A DNA stretch of 64,000 nt from Nocardia sp. BSTN01 (GCF_015354405.1 NZ_JADKYP010000019.1:1-64000), one strand, 5' to 3'. Shown: positions 29,788 through 38,749, counted from the first letter of the stretch. Translations and numbers: made by a program. The notes: generated from the letters alone by a model not told the origin.

Positions 29788-30123
29788 TTACGTACCGTTC
29801 AATTCGGGCAGTTCGCCGCTGGCCCAGCGCGCATAGGTGTGCTCGGGCGTGACCGTGACGACGTCGGTGATCGCGAGCAGGTCGGCGGGGATCACCCGGT
29901 CGGCGAAGTGGTCGAGGCTCGGAACGACGACGGCCTCGGCATCGAGTCGCACCACCGCGTCGATCAGCTGCTGGATCGGATCGCAGGTGCGGTTGCTCAA
30001 TGCCACGGTCTTACATAGGTTGTAGCCCAAACGCCCTGCCAGCCAGCGTATCTGGGACTCGTCCCAATGCTGGTGCCGTCGCGACACATCTCTGCGTAGA
30101 TATCCGAGGGCAAGGAAGGTCAT
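29788..30123 (-). CDS. Small conserved protein, resolvase-like N-terminus (111 aa)
   Basis: ATG 30123. Contains LALGYLRRDVSRRHQHWDES, AGRLGYNLCKTVALS, PIQQLIDAVVRLDAEAVVVPSLDHFAD and ITDVVTVTPEHTYARWA. The opening GYLRxxxS and the later VVVPSLDHFA recall the serine-recombinase catalytic fold, but it is too short for a recombinase and has no DNA-binding domain. Such orphan folds occur in Nocardia-like genomes. Function unknown. Confidence 0.6.
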   Translation of the reverse strand: MTFLALGYLRRDVSRRHQHWDESQIRWLAGRLGYNLCKTVALSNRTCDPIQQLIDAVVRLDAEAVVVPSLDHFADRVIPADLLAITDVVTVTPEHTYARWASGELPELNGT

Positions 30124-30519
30124 ATCGGTCCATCCTCGAGTCGACTGCACGCGGGCGAACTCGGTGGCCAGGGAGCTTCTCTCTCAGCATCTTTCTGGCA
30201 AACTCCAGCTTAACGGTGTTTTTCGTGCCGTGACAACCAGTGCCCCCGGGACCGGCAGTCGGGTGTCCGGTCGAGTTTGCTGAGGCGGGCACCGATCCGC
30301 GCAGGTAGCGGCCATTTTTCGGCGGCCGGGGCACGGCGCCGAAGATCAACGGGGACAGGCGTTCAGGGCACTTTCATCGCCGCCGTATGCCCCCTGCTCC
30401 GCACCCGGCGGTGCGGGTGGAAAGCGGACATCAGTGCACCGGATGTCCCTCGGCGATCAGCAGATCCACGGCATCGTGGTCGAAACGGCATGGCCCATGG
30501 TCGATCTGCGCCGGAAACA
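30124..30519. other. Non-coding stretch
   Basis: About 400 bp without a supported gene. A minus-strand frame near 30435-30518 reads FPAQIDHGPCRFDH and AVDLLIAEGHPVH before a stop, which could be a remnant, but it has no start and overlaps the terminator region. No repeat or RNA gene seen. Confidence 0.5.
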
Positions 30520-30557
30520 CGCGTGGCCCCAGCACCACACTGTGCTGGGGCCACGCG
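30520..30557 (-). terminator. 16-bp hairpin terminator of the MFS-repeat fusion gene
   Basis: Perfect stem CGCGTGGCCCCAGCAC / GTGCTGGGGCCACGCG with a 6-nt loop, 27 nt after the stop of the minus-strand transporter. A similar 16-bp perfect stem follows its paralogue at 50990-51025. Confidence 0.8.
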
Positions 30558-30584
30558 AAGGCCGACGGTCTCGGCCGGTATCGG

Positions 30585-33281
30585 TCAGTCCCGGTCGAAT
30601 GCCGGTTCCGAGGTGTCCGGCTCGGCGGCCTCGCTGCCGGCGGACAGGTCGTAGCCGAGCCGCACGTCGTGTTCGACCGCGCCGCCGGCCACCTCGACCC
30701 GGGCCTCGCGCGGCGGGTAGCCGCGGACCACGACGGTGTGGGTGCCCTCGGTCAGGTCGGTCACGCTGTAGCGGCCCTCGCCGTCGGTGCGGGCCGTGCC
30801 GAGCACCGCGCCGGTCTCGTCGACAACCGTGACCAGCGCGTCGGGAACCGCCCGATCGCCGGCCCGGACCGAGCCGGTGAGCACCGCCAGCGGGAACAGC
30901 TCCACATCGTGGTGCAGCACGCCGCTGTCGGGCACGGTCAGGGTCATGGCGGCCGGACGCAGATGCGCGGCCACCGCGACCAGCGTGTAGGTACCGCCGA
31001 CGACACCCGAGCACAGGTATCCGCCGTCGGCATCGGTGACCGCGGCGCCGACGACCTGGCCCCGCAGATCGGTGAGGGTGACGGTGGCGTCGGGAACCGC
31101 CCGGCCCGCCGCCCGGACGAAGCCGGACAACTCGCCCGACCCGTGCAGGGTGACGTCGAGGCGCTGCGGCCGCCCGTCGACCGCGACGGTGACCGCGGTC
31201 GGCTGCTGTCCGCGCGCCGAGACGATCAGCACGTAGCTGCCGGGAGCCGGCGGATCGATCACGTATCCGCCCCGCGGGTCGCCGGTGGCGCGGGAGACCT
31301 GATGTCCCTGCTGGTCGATCAGCGTCAGCGCCACCCCGTCGAGCGGATGGCCGTCGGTGCGCAGCACCTGTCCGGTGATCGAGCGTTCCGACCGGGCGGG
31401 CGGTGCCGCGGCGGGCAGCACCGCGGTGGCCGCGAGGGCGTGGCGACCGGCGGGAACCGGATGTCCGTTGGTGGCTGGCCGTCCCGTTTCGGCCTCAGCG
31501 TCCGCGTCGGTAACCAGGCCGGCGTCGGCCGCCTCGGCCAATTCCTGTGCCTCGTGCTCGACGTAGTCGCCGCGGGCGAACCAGGAGGCGATCGAACCGA
31601 GCAGCATCATCACCGCGGCGGCGAGGAACACCACCACCAGGCCGGAATGGAACGGATCGGAGATCAGATGCGGGAAGAACTCTTGGCCGGTCAGCACATC
31701 GGAATGCACGCCCGGCTGGTCCAGCGTGCCGCTCGGGCCGAGCAATTCCTTGAACGGGTTGTAGCCGAGGAAGGTCGCGAACAGGCTGCCGACCGGCGGC
31801 ATATCCGCGATCTGTCCCGCGACGTCGGCGGGAACGCCCTGGTTCTTCAGCCCGGAATTCATCGCGCCGGGCAGCGTGCCGGACAGGCCGACGATCATCA
31901 GCGAGAAGAAGATGCCGATCGACAGTGCCATACCGCCGTTCATCAGCGTCGCGCGCATACCGGAGGCGACACCGCGCTGCGAGGCCGGGACCGCGGACAT
32001 GACCTCGGCGGTGTTCGGCGAGGTGAAGATGCCCATCCCGAGGCCGTTGAGCAGAATGATCAGCGCGAACAGCCAGTAGTTGAAGTTCACCGGGATCACG
32101 ATCAACAGGACGAAGGTGACCGCGGCGAGCAACAGGCCGCCGGTGGCGAACAACCGCCCGCCGAAGCGGTCGCTCAGATATCCGGACAGCGGTCCCGAGA
32201 CCAGGAATCCGATGGTCAGCGGCAACATGTAGATACCGGCCCACAGCGGCGTCGATTCGAAGTCGAAACCGTGCAGCGGCAGCCAGATGCCCTGCAGCCA
32301 GATGATGAGCATGAACTGCAGGCCGCCGCGGCTGATGGAGGCCATGAGGCTCGCGAAACTGCCCAGCGCGAAGGTCCGGTTGCGGAACAGGCTCAGGTGG
32401 AACATGGGCTGGCGCGACTTCGCCTCGATGACGCAGAAGAGCACGAGCAGCACGATGCCGCCGATGACGCCGGTCAGCACCCAGGGGTTGCCCCAGCCGG
32501 TCTTGGAGTCGCCGTAGGGCTGGATGCCGTAGGTGATGCCGGCCAGCAGCGCCGTGAGGCCGAGGGCGAAGGTGACGGTGCCGGGGAGGTCGAGCGATCC
32601 GGGAGTGCGCGCGCCGTTGTCGTGCAGCGACTTGTAGGACCAGATGGTGCCGAGGATGCCGAACGGCACGCTGACCCAGAAGATGGCCTTCCAGTCCCAT
32701 TCGGCGAGCAGACCGCCGATGAGCAGACCCAGGAACGAACCCGCGACCGCGGCGACCTGGTTGATGCCCAGCGCCATACCGCGCTGTCTGGCGGGGAAGG
32801 CGTCGGTGAGGATGGCCGTCGAATTGGCCATCAGCATGGCGCCGCCGATACCTTGCGCCACGCGCCAGGCGATCAGCCATATCGCGCCGCCGCCGAGATC
32901 GAACGGATCGAACGACAGCGCTATCGCGCAGAGGGTGAATATGACGAAGCCGAGGTTGTAGATGCGGACGCGGCCGAACATGTCGCCGAGGCGGCCGAAC
33001 ATCACCACGAGCACCGCCGAGGTGAGCATGAAGCCCATCAGCATCCACAGCAGGTAGCTGACGTTGGCGGGTTCGAGCGGGTTGAGGTGGATCCCGCGGA
33101 AGATCGCCGGCAAGGAGATGATCACGATCGACGAGTTGATCGTGACCATCAACATGCCGAGGGTCGTGTTGGACAGCGCCACCCACTTGTAGTGCGGGTG
33201 GTCCTGATCTACCCGGAGCCGGCGGCCGACGGTCTGGATGTCGGCGGCATCCAGGTCCTCGGCGGGTTGGGCGGAAGCCAA
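30585..33281 (-). CDS. DHA2-type MFS transporter fused to three carboxypeptidase-regulatory-like repeats
   Basis: 898 residues. The first ~590 are a 14-span MFS drug-efflux-type transporter: LGMLMVTINSSIVIISLPAI (TM1), VMFGRLGDMFGRVRIYNLGF (motif A loop), WRVAQGIGGAMLMANST (motif B/C area), GINQVAAVAGSFLGLLIGG (antiporter motif C). After a charged linker come three tandem beta-sandwich repeats of about 80 residues, each with the CarboxypepD_reg pattern: VALTLIDQQGHQVSRATGD / GSYVLIV; ATVTLTDLRGQVVGAAVTD / GTYTLVAV; ALVTVVDETGAVLGTARTD / GTHTVVV. The soluble tail is predicted cytoplasmic or, less likely, external; ordinary MFS pumps end near residue 500-550. The paralogue at 48645-50954 has the same design. 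A shared operator-like repeat lies 50 nt upstream. Exported substrate unknown. Confidence 0.9.
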   Translation of the reverse strand: MASAQPAEDLDAADIQTVGRRLRVDQDHPHYKWVALSNTTLGMLMVTINSSIVIISLPAIFRGIHLNPLEPANVSYLLWMLMGFMLTSAVLVVMFGRLGDMFGRVRIYNLGFVIFTLCAIALSFDPFDLGGGAIWLIAWRVAQGIGGAMLMANSTAILTDAFPARQRGMALGINQVAAVAGSFLGLLIGGLLAEWDWKAIFWVSVPFGILGTIWSYKSLHDNGARTPGSLDLPGTVTFALGLTALLAGITYGIQPYGDSKTGWGNPWVLTGVIGGIVLLVLFCVIEAKSRQPMFHLSLFRNRTFALGSFASLMASISRGGLQFMLIIWLQGIWLPLHGFDFESTPLWAGIYMLPLTIGFLVSGPLSGYLSDRFGGRLFATGGLLLAAVTFVLLIVIPVNFNYWLFALIILLNGLGMGIFTSPNTAEVMSAVPASQRGVASGMRATLMNGGMALSIGIFFSLMIVGLSGTLPGAMNSGLKNQGVPADVAGQIADMPPVGSLFATFLGYNPFKELLGPSGTLDQPGVHSDVLTGQEFFPHLISDPFHSGLVVVFLAAAVMMLLGSIASWFARGDYVEHEAQELAEAADAGLVTDADAEAETGRPATNGHPVPAGRHALAATAVLPAAAPPARSERSITGQVLRTDGHPLDGVALTLIDQQGHQVSRATGDPRGGYVIDPPAPGSYVLIVSARGQQPTAVTVAVDGRPQRLDVTLHGSGELSGFVRAAGRAVPDATVTLTDLRGQVVGAAVTDADGGYLCSGVVGGTYTLVAVAAHLRPAAMTLTVPDSGVLHHDVELFPLAVLTGSVRAGDRAVPDALVTVVDETGAVLGTARTDGEGRYSVTDLTEGTHTVVVRGYPPREARVEVAGGAVEHDVRLGYDLSAGSEAAEPDTSEPAFDRD

Positions 33282-33570
33282 GTTCTCTCCCTCATCGACA
33301 GGAAAACGGAATGGGTCTCCAAATAATATAGTTGCGATGGCTAACTAATTGAAGAGGAGTATGTCACGTCTGAATTGTCCGGACTTTAGGTTTGATTCGG
33401 CGGGCATGCGATGCGAGCGCGACGGGATCGGCGTTCTCGAACGGGGGACACAACGGCGGAAACTTCCGGCAACCGCTGGCCGGCGGGTAGCGTATCGCCG
33501 CGCAACACTGCTTTCGGATCGCCCTTGTGTGTCATGAACCCGACGGTTTCACCTTTTCGAAAGGAATTGC
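33282..33570. other. Divergent intergenic region between MFS-repeat gene and desaturase
   Basis: Holds the operator-like repeat and promoters in both directions. A short plus-strand frame beginning ATG 33361 (about 58 codons) has an SD-like GAGGAG only 2 nt away and a composition unlike its neighbours, so it is not called as a gene. Confidence 0.5.
33331..33345 (-). promoter_or_regulatory. Operator-like inverted repeat upstream of the MFS-repeat gene
   Basis: GTTGCGATGGCTAAC, flanked to give TAGTT-N9-AACTA (33329-33347). It matches GTTAGGGTTTCTAAC before the paralogous transporter in arm sequence, spacing and position (50 nt before the start codon). An AT-rich stretch (AATAATATA) beside it may hold the -10 element. 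Confidence 0.6.
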
Positions 33571-34533
33571 ATGCCAAAGGATTTGACGCAGTTGCAGTTG
33601 CTCACCGAACTCGAGCCGGTCGTCGCGAACCAACTGGACCGGCATCTGGCCACCGCCAAGGAATGGCACCCGCACGATTACGTTCCCTGGGACGACGGCC
33701 GCAATTTCGCGGCACTCGGTGGCGTCGATTGGGATCCCGAACAGTCCCGCCTGTCGGAAGTGGCGAAGATCGCCATGATCACCAACCTGCTCACCGAGGA
33801 CAACCTGCCCTCCTATCACCGGACCATCAGCGAACATTTCTCCCGCGACGGCGCCTGGGGAACCTGGGTCGGGCGCTGGACCGCCGAGGAGAACCGCCAC
33901 GCCATCGCCATGCGCGACTATCTGGTGGTCACCCGCGGGGTCGACCCGGTGGCGCTGGAGCAGGACCGGATGGTGCACATGACGCGCGGAGTGCACGCGC
34001 CGGATTACTTCCACGGCATGCTCGACCAGGTCGCCTACGTGACGTTCCAGGAGTTGGCCACTCGTATCAGTCACCGCGCCACCGGCCGGGTGTGCAACGA
34101 CCCGATCGCCGACACCATGCTCGCGCGGATCGCGGCCGACGAGAACCTGCACATGATCTTCTACCGGTCGCTCGCGGCGGCGGCGTTCGATCTGGCGCCG
34201 GATCAGGCGATGGAAGCGGTCACCAAGATCGCGAAGACGTTCGCGATGCCCGGCAACGGAATGCCGAACTGGCGGCGCAACGGTGTGCTGATGGTCAAGC
34301 ACGGCATCTACGATCTGCGCCAGCATCTCGACGAGGTGCTGAATCCGGTGCTGCGGCACTGGAATGTCTTCGGCCGCACCGATTTCACCGAGCGGGGCGA
34401 GCGCGCCCGCCGGGAGCTCGCCGACTATCTCGACAAACTCGGGCGCGACGTCGTGCGTTTCGAGGAGCAGCGGGCGCGCATCCTGGCCCGCGAGGCCGCC
34501 AAAGCGGAGGCCCGAGACCCCGCCCGGGTGTGA
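33571..34533 (+). CDS. Acyl-ACP desaturase (soluble diiron)
   Basis: 320 residues. Diiron ligands: Glu in VANQLDRH-region helices, the pair TAEENRHAIAMRDYL (E-E-x-x-H) near residue 105-115, and AADENLHMIFYRSL (D-E-x-x-H) near 190-200. The opening LLTELEPVVANQLDRHL is typical of DesA-type plant-like stearoyl-ACP desaturases in mycolate bacteria. AAAGGAATTGC precedes ATG 33571. It introduces a double bond in an acyl-ACP chain, feeding membrane or mycolic lipids. Overlaps a 10-bp terminator at its stop, convergent with the MBL gene. Confidence 0.93.
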   Translation: MPKDLTQLQLLTELEPVVANQLDRHLATAKEWHPHDYVPWDDGRNFAALGGVDWDPEQSRLSEVAKIAMITNLLTEDNLPSYHRTISEHFSRDGAWGTWVGRWTAEENRHAIAMRDYLVVTRGVDPVALEQDRMVHMTRGVHAPDYFHGMLDQVAYVTFQELATRISHRATGRVCNDPIADTMLARIAADENLHMIFYRSLAAAAFDLAPDQAMEAVTKIAKTFAMPGNGMPNWRRNGVLMVKHGIYDLRQHLDEVLNPVLRHWNVFGRTDFTERGERARRELADYLDKLGRDVVRFEEQRARILAREAAKAEARDPARV

Positions 34534-34543
34534 CCGGGCGGGG
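34518..34543. terminator. Bidirectional hairpin between desaturase and MBL hydrolase
   Basis: Perfect 10-bp stem CCCCGCCCGG / CCGGGCGGGG with a 6-nt loop that contains the desaturase stop codon. It lies 4 nt from the MBL stop on the other strand and probably ends both transcripts. Confidence 0.7.
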
Positions 34544-34546
34544 AGA

Positions 34547-35251
34547 TCATCGGGCCATGGGTTTGCCGTGGCCCGGTATCAGCAGCCGCGGCCGTCGTGC
34601 GATCAGCGATTCCGCGGTGGTGTGAGTCTGTGCCTCGTCGTGGTTGAAGACCTCGGGTAGTGCTTGGAGTCCGGTGTCGGGCAGCAGTGGATGACCGGTG
34701 ACCAGTGCGTCGCCGCTGAAGAGGATGTCCTCGTCGGGCATGAGATACGCGGTGTGGCCGGTGGTGTGCCCCGGCGTGGGGACGGCCACGATACCGCCGG
34801 GCAGCCGGCGCAGGGCATTCTCGTCGCCGGTGGTGGCGGTGGGCACGCTCATGCGGACGTGGCCGCCCAGCGCGCGCAGCGTCTGGAACACCCACCGCGG
34901 TCCCCCGGGAGTGCGGAGTTGGCGGGCCATATCGGCGGGAGTGATCTGCTGCAGATACTCCCGGCGGGCGTGCGCGGCCTCGTCCGCTCCCGTGTAGACC
35001 GGCACACCGGTGCGTTCGACCAGGGTCGGGATGGCGCCGATGTGGTCGAGATGGGCGTGGGTGAGCAGAATCGCCGCCAGGTCGGCCGGTTCGTGACCGA
35101 TCTGGCGCAGGGAATCGAGCACCGCGCCGGTATCGCGCGGATAGCCGGCGTCGACGAGGACCACGCCGGAGTCGCCGGTGATCAGCGACCAGTTGACGTT
35201 CGTCCCGGCCACCACGTACACCGAATCGGCGACCTGCTCGATGGTGCTCAT
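34547..35251 (-). CDS. Metallo-beta-lactamase-fold hydrolase
   Basis: 234 residues. Zinc motif LLTHAHLDHIGAIP (HxHxDH), second His in PTPGHTTGHTAYL, Asp in LFSGDALVTGHP and final His in LLIPGHGKPMAR. The ATG at 35251 overlaps the stop of the small gene upstream (ATGA), so it is co-translated as the last member of the minus-strand run. Glyoxalase-II-like or other hydrolase; substrate unknown. Confidence 0.9.
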   Translation of the reverse strand: MSTIEQVADSVYVVAGTNVNWSLITGDSGVVLVDAGYPRDTGAVLDSLRQIGHEPADLAAILLTHAHLDHIGAIPTLVERTGVPVYTGADEAAHARREYLQQITPADMARQLRTPGGPRWVFQTLRALGGHVRMSVPTATTGDENALRRLPGGIVAVPTPGHTTGHTAYLMPDEDILFSGDALVTGHPLLPDTGLQALPEVFNHDEAQTHTTAESLIARRPRLLIPGHGKPMAR

Positions 35252-35523
35252 GCGACGGCCCCCGCACGTTCGAACCGATCCCATGACGCCGGAGCGATCA
35301 CCTGCGCCGCGAACGAGCACGGCGGGATGATTCCCCTGGCGCGGCCCGCAGTCCGGCAGAGGACGGACCGGTGCTGCCGGTCGCCGAGGTCGAAGTTGTT
35401 CTGCACACCGGCGATCGTGGTGCCGGTGGCCGCATCGCGCAACCCGCACCGCACTCGGCTCGACGATCCGTCGCGACGGACCGGCCGATGCCGCGTCGGC
35501 GACCCCGGCGTGCGGCTCAGCAC
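35248..35523 (-). CDS. Small hypothetical protein coupled to GH65 and MBL genes (91 aa)
   Basis: GTG at 35523 overlaps the GH65 stop by 7 nt and its own stop overlaps the MBL start by 4 nt. The chain of overlaps, and the plausible C-terminal half (TTIAGVQNNFDLGDRQHRSV, RGIIPPCSFAAQVIAPASWD), support it as real. The first 30 residues are Arg/Ser/Pro-rich. No family recognised. Confidence 0.45.
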   Translation of the reverse strand: MLSRTPGSPTRHRPVRRDGSSSRVRCGLRDAATGTTIAGVQNNFDLGDRQHRSVLCRTAGRARGIIPPCSFAAQVIAPASWDRFERAGAVA

Positions 35524-37817
35524 GCGGCGCGGGTGGGGATCGAAAGTGGTTGTCCGGCAGCCACTTCGGCGGGACCGCTCGGCGTCTGCAGGGTGATCGG
35601 ATCGCCCGAGGTCAGGGCCACCGTGGTGGTCGCGGGTGCGATGTGGACGGTCAGGCGGGCGTCACCGACCGCCAATTCGCGCACGGTCAGGCCGGCGGGG
35701 AAGCCGCTGGGCAGCATCGGATCGATGGCCGGGCCGCTGTCGGTCCAGCGCCATCCGAGGGGTGCGTAGAGCAGACCCTGCAGAAATCCCGCGGCGCCGG
35801 TGACGAAGATCCACGCCGACTGTCCCTGCGCGTTGGCCCCCGACCGGTCCCCGCGTGCCTCGGCCTGGAATTCGTACGGTTCGCGGGCGTAGGGCTGCAC
35901 GGATCGGTCCAGGTAATCCTGGGTGCGGCAGGGCTCGTAGCGGGCGCTGAGGATCGCGCCGACGCTGTTGCTCATATTCGGGCCGTCCGGATCGGTGCGG
36001 TCGAAGTAGTACCGCATGGTCGCGGCCGGCGAATAGCCGGGCGCCGCGTAGGTGAACGGATAGCTGAGCAACACGGTATCGGCCTGTTTGATCGGAGCGC
36101 CGGTGTAGCCGAGATATTCGGCGGGCACCCCGGGCGCGATATCGGGTGGCATCGCCATATGCGCGCCGATATCGGCCCAGCGCGGGTCGACGGGAAGTCC
36201 GGACAGTCCGGCCGCTCGGGCGGCGATGTCCATCGTGTTGCGCACGCCGCCGTTGGTGAGGGCATTGTCGATCGAGAAGGCGACGTACTCGTCGGCCCCG
36301 GCGGCCGGGGCGAAATGGTAGGCGCCGTCGGGCAGTTTCGGCCCGATCCGCGCGGTCAGATAGTCGGCGATCGCGGTGATCACCGGGGCGCCGCGGGTGC
36401 GCAGCCATTCGCGATCACCGGTGGCCAGGTAGTACTGCCATTGGGCGAGGGCGATCTCGTTGTGCAGATGTTCCTCGGTGAGGCCACAGCCGATCGGGGA
36501 CGCGCAGCGCTGGGCGGGCCCGTCGTCCCACGGATACAGCGCGCCGGGCAGGCCGTAGCCGCGGGCGTTGGCCCGGGCGGCGGGCAGCGCGGCGGCCCGG
36601 AATTCGACCACGGTGCGGGCCAGGTCCGGATACAGGGCCAGCAGCGTCGGGAAGATCCAGGTCTCGGCGTCCCAGAACGTCATGCCCCCGTAGTCGTCGG
36701 ACGACAGTCCCGCCGGTTGCACCGACCAGCGTTCGCCGGCGCGGACGCTGGCCAGGACGGAATACAGTGCGGCGCGGATCCATCGGGTGTAGTCGGTGCG
36801 GCCCGGGATGTCGAGGGCGGGCTGCCACAGCCGGTCCCACTGCGCCGCGTGGGCGGAATGTGCGGCCTCGAAGCCCTGGGCGCGGCCCGATTCGGCCGCG
36901 GCGGTGGCGGCGGCCAGGGGATCGGGTCCGTAGTCGGTGGAGGAGATGCCGGTGTAGGCGGTGAAGGTGTAGCTGTCGTCCCCTGTAACGGGCAGAACGT
37001 ATCGGATGCCGTCGGCGCCGGGGAGTGCGGTGCCGACGGCCTGCGGCGGGGAGTCGACCGACGACACGACGAACGCGGTGTCGGCGGTCCCGTCCGCGCG
37101 GACTCCCGCCACCGTGCGTCCGGTGCTCGGATCGGCCGTCGTCGTCACCGGGACGACTCGCCGCGCCGCCGCGCCGTCGATCCGGTCGACGACCGCGACC
37201 TCGCCGGGGCGATCGGGTGTGACGGTCAGTTTCTGCACCGCGAGGTCCGGCCGGTCGCGGGAGACGAAGGTGTCGTAGCGAAGCCGCAGCCGGTGCCGCG
37301 GGTCCGGTGTCCAGTCGGCCCGGGTGGTGACCGTCGCGGTGCGGTAGTCCAGCGTCTGCCGGTACGTGTGCACCGTCGCCGGATCCACGTCCGCGTCGTA
37401 GCGGTGACCGTCGACTTCGACGGTGAGTCCCGTCCACGCGGGCAACGCCGCGATCACCTGCGTGTACTGCGGCGCCCGGAGGTACTCCGGCGACAGTGCT
37501 GCCTGCGCGTAGAAGCCCGCCAAATACGTTCCGGTATAACGGGATTGCTGCAGCGGGAACGAGGTGCGCACCGCGTCGCCGTAATCGTGGTACCCACCGC
37601 CGCTGGGCGGCAGCACCGTCCCGATCCGGCCGTTACCCAGATAGGGCGCGGCGTGGAAATCGCCGGGTGCGAACGTATCCGACGTCGCGGACCACAGTGC
37701 GTCCGCCGGGGCCGCGGTCGCCGTCGGCGGCGGTGCGGCCACCACACCGAGGACGACGATCACTACCGGCCACAGGCGCCGACGCCGCGCAGCGGGCGTC
37801 CTTCGGATCGGGCTCAC
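35517..37817 (-). CDS. Secreted glycoside hydrolase family 65-like protein (trehalase/phosphorylase type)
   Basis: 766 residues from GTG 37817 (another GTG lies at 37865). Signal sequence RLWPVVIVVLGVVAAPPPTATAAPAD, then an N-terminal beta-sandwich and an (alpha/alpha)6 barrel: GMTFWDAETWIFPTLLALYPDL, YGLPGALYPWDDGPAQRC, EEHLHNEIALAQWQYYLATGD, and GADEYVAFSIDNALTNGGV. The last corresponds to the GPDEYHxxVDNNAYTN motif that holds the catalytic Glu of GH65. Most similar in layout to secreted acid trehalases (Ath1-like). Probably splits trehalose or a related alpha-glucoside outside the membrane. Sits downstream of mce-linked genes on the same strand, which may be a functional or only a transcriptional link. 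Confidence 0.85.
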   Translation of the reverse strand: MSPIRRTPAARRRRLWPVVIVVLGVVAAPPPTATAAPADALWSATSDTFAPGDFHAAPYLGNGRIGTVLPPSGGGYHDYGDAVRTSFPLQQSRYTGTYLAGFYAQAALSPEYLRAPQYTQVIAALPAWTGLTVEVDGHRYDADVDPATVHTYRQTLDYRTATVTTRADWTPDPRHRLRLRYDTFVSRDRPDLAVQKLTVTPDRPGEVAVVDRIDGAAARRVVPVTTTADPSTGRTVAGVRADGTADTAFVVSSVDSPPQAVGTALPGADGIRYVLPVTGDDSYTFTAYTGISSTDYGPDPLAAATAAAESGRAQGFEAAHSAHAAQWDRLWQPALDIPGRTDYTRWIRAALYSVLASVRAGERWSVQPAGLSSDDYGGMTFWDAETWIFPTLLALYPDLARTVVEFRAAALPAARANARGYGLPGALYPWDDGPAQRCASPIGCGLTEEHLHNEIALAQWQYYLATGDREWLRTRGAPVITAIADYLTARIGPKLPDGAYHFAPAAGADEYVAFSIDNALTNGGVRNTMDIAARAAGLSGLPVDPRWADIGAHMAMPPDIAPGVPAEYLGYTGAPIKQADTVLLSYPFTYAAPGYSPAATMRYYFDRTDPDGPNMSNSVGAILSARYEPCRTQDYLDRSVQPYAREPYEFQAEARGDRSGANAQGQSAWIFVTGAAGFLQGLLYAPLGWRWTDSGPAIDPMLPSGFPAGLTVRELAVGDARLTVHIAPATTTVALTSGDPITLQTPSGPAEVAAGQPLSIPTRAAC

Positions 37818-37903
37818 CCCGACGATCGTGGGAACCTGCCGCCGCGCGGTCAACCCGACACGCACGGTGCCGCGATATCGGGACGCGAATATCGTCCGGC
37901 GCC

Positions 37904-38707
37904 TCAGTTTTCGGAGAAGTCGATTCGGTTTCCGGAGAAGTCGATCTGGGCGGCCGCGTTGCCGACCGCGGTCACCATGCCGGTGCCGATCGGGCCGCGC
38001 GAGTCGAAAAGGGTTGCGGTGCCGACGGATACGCCGTTGCCGGTGAGATGGGTCTCGGCTTGCAGCCCGATCCGGTCACCGACAGGCAAGCGGTCGAGTG
38101 CGACGGTGAGATCCGCGTTGATGTATCCGATGCCCTGCGATCCCCAATTGGTCACCAGGCTCGTGGACTCGGCGGCGACCACGGCCTCCACGAACGCGCT
38201 GCGTTCCTCGCCCTCGACCGCCCCCAGCGGGACCGCCCACAGGCTCTTGCGGCCGGAGTTCTGATGGTCGCCCATCGACGTCGACCAGTCGTTGTCGCTG
38301 CGGTACCACCAGTCCACTCCGGCGTCGGTGGGCGGATCGAACGGATGCTCGGAATGCCACTCCTCGCCGGGAGGGGCGTCGGTGGCGCGCAACTGGACGA
38401 GCCGCGCCTCGGCGACCTCGACCTCCCCCTGGCGAACCGTGGCCGAGGCGATGTGGATCCGCCGACCGGCGCGGATCACCTCGGTGTGCACCTCGAGGGG
38501 CTGTCCCTTGGCGGCCTTGAACAGATCGATGGTGAACCGAGCCGGGACGAAACCGGGCAGCCCGTGTTCCCGTTCGAGGGTGCGCGCGGCGGCCGCGCAG
38601 ACGGCGGGGCCGCTGAGCATGTCCGCACCCCAGCGGCCGTACGCCCACTTGCGGGGCAGGTACCGACCGTCGTCGTCGACGGTGAACATGGCAGGCATAT
38701 CGGTCAT
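37904..38707 (-). CDS. Thioesterase/hotdog-fold family protein
   Basis: 267 residues, a double-hotdog acyl-CoA thioesterase-like protein: LSGPAVCAAAARTLEREHG and VPARFTIDLFKAAKGQPLEVHTEVIRAGRRIHIASATV in the first half, NWGSQGIGYINADLTVALDRLP and VGTATLFDSRGPIGTG in the second. The C-terminus ends with a duplicated hexapeptide (IDFSGN-RIDFSEN), coded by an 18-21-nt direct repeat. Lies 42 nt after the Mam gene and 86 nt before GH65. Would release CoA from fatty acids imported or made by the cell; inference. Confidence 0.8.
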   Translation of the reverse strand: MTDMPAMFTVDDDGRYLPRKWAYGRWGADMLSGPAVCAAAARTLEREHGLPGFVPARFTIDLFKAAKGQPLEVHTEVIRAGRRIHIASATVRQGEVEVAEARLVQLRATDAPPGEEWHSEHPFDPPTDAGVDWWYRSDNDWSTSMGDHQNSGRKSLWAVPLGAVEGEERSAFVEAVVAAESTSLVTNWGSQGIGYINADLTVALDRLPVGDRIGLQAETHLTGNGVSVGTATLFDSRGPIGTGMVTAVGNAAAQIDFSGNRIDFSEN

Positions 38708-38749
38708 CAGCCCATAGTGTCCTATCGCTTCCGGCGGCCTGCGACCGAC

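Noticed and set aside
30435-30518. Short minus-strand peptide-like stretch before the terminator
   Set aside because: No start, no SD, and it overlaps the flank of the hairpin.
30387-33326. 979-codon plus-strand frame opposite the MFS-repeat gene
   Set aside because: Antisense shadow; composition is Gln/His/Arg/Glu-rich and shows no motif, whereas the minus strand encodes a clear transporter.
33361-33537. Possible 58-codon gene before the desaturase
   Set aside because: SD only 2 nt from the ATG and composition not like nearby proteins.
35550-38264. 904-codon plus-strand frame opposite GH65
   Set aside because: Antisense of a real gene; no signal or domain, amino-acid use unlike neighbours.
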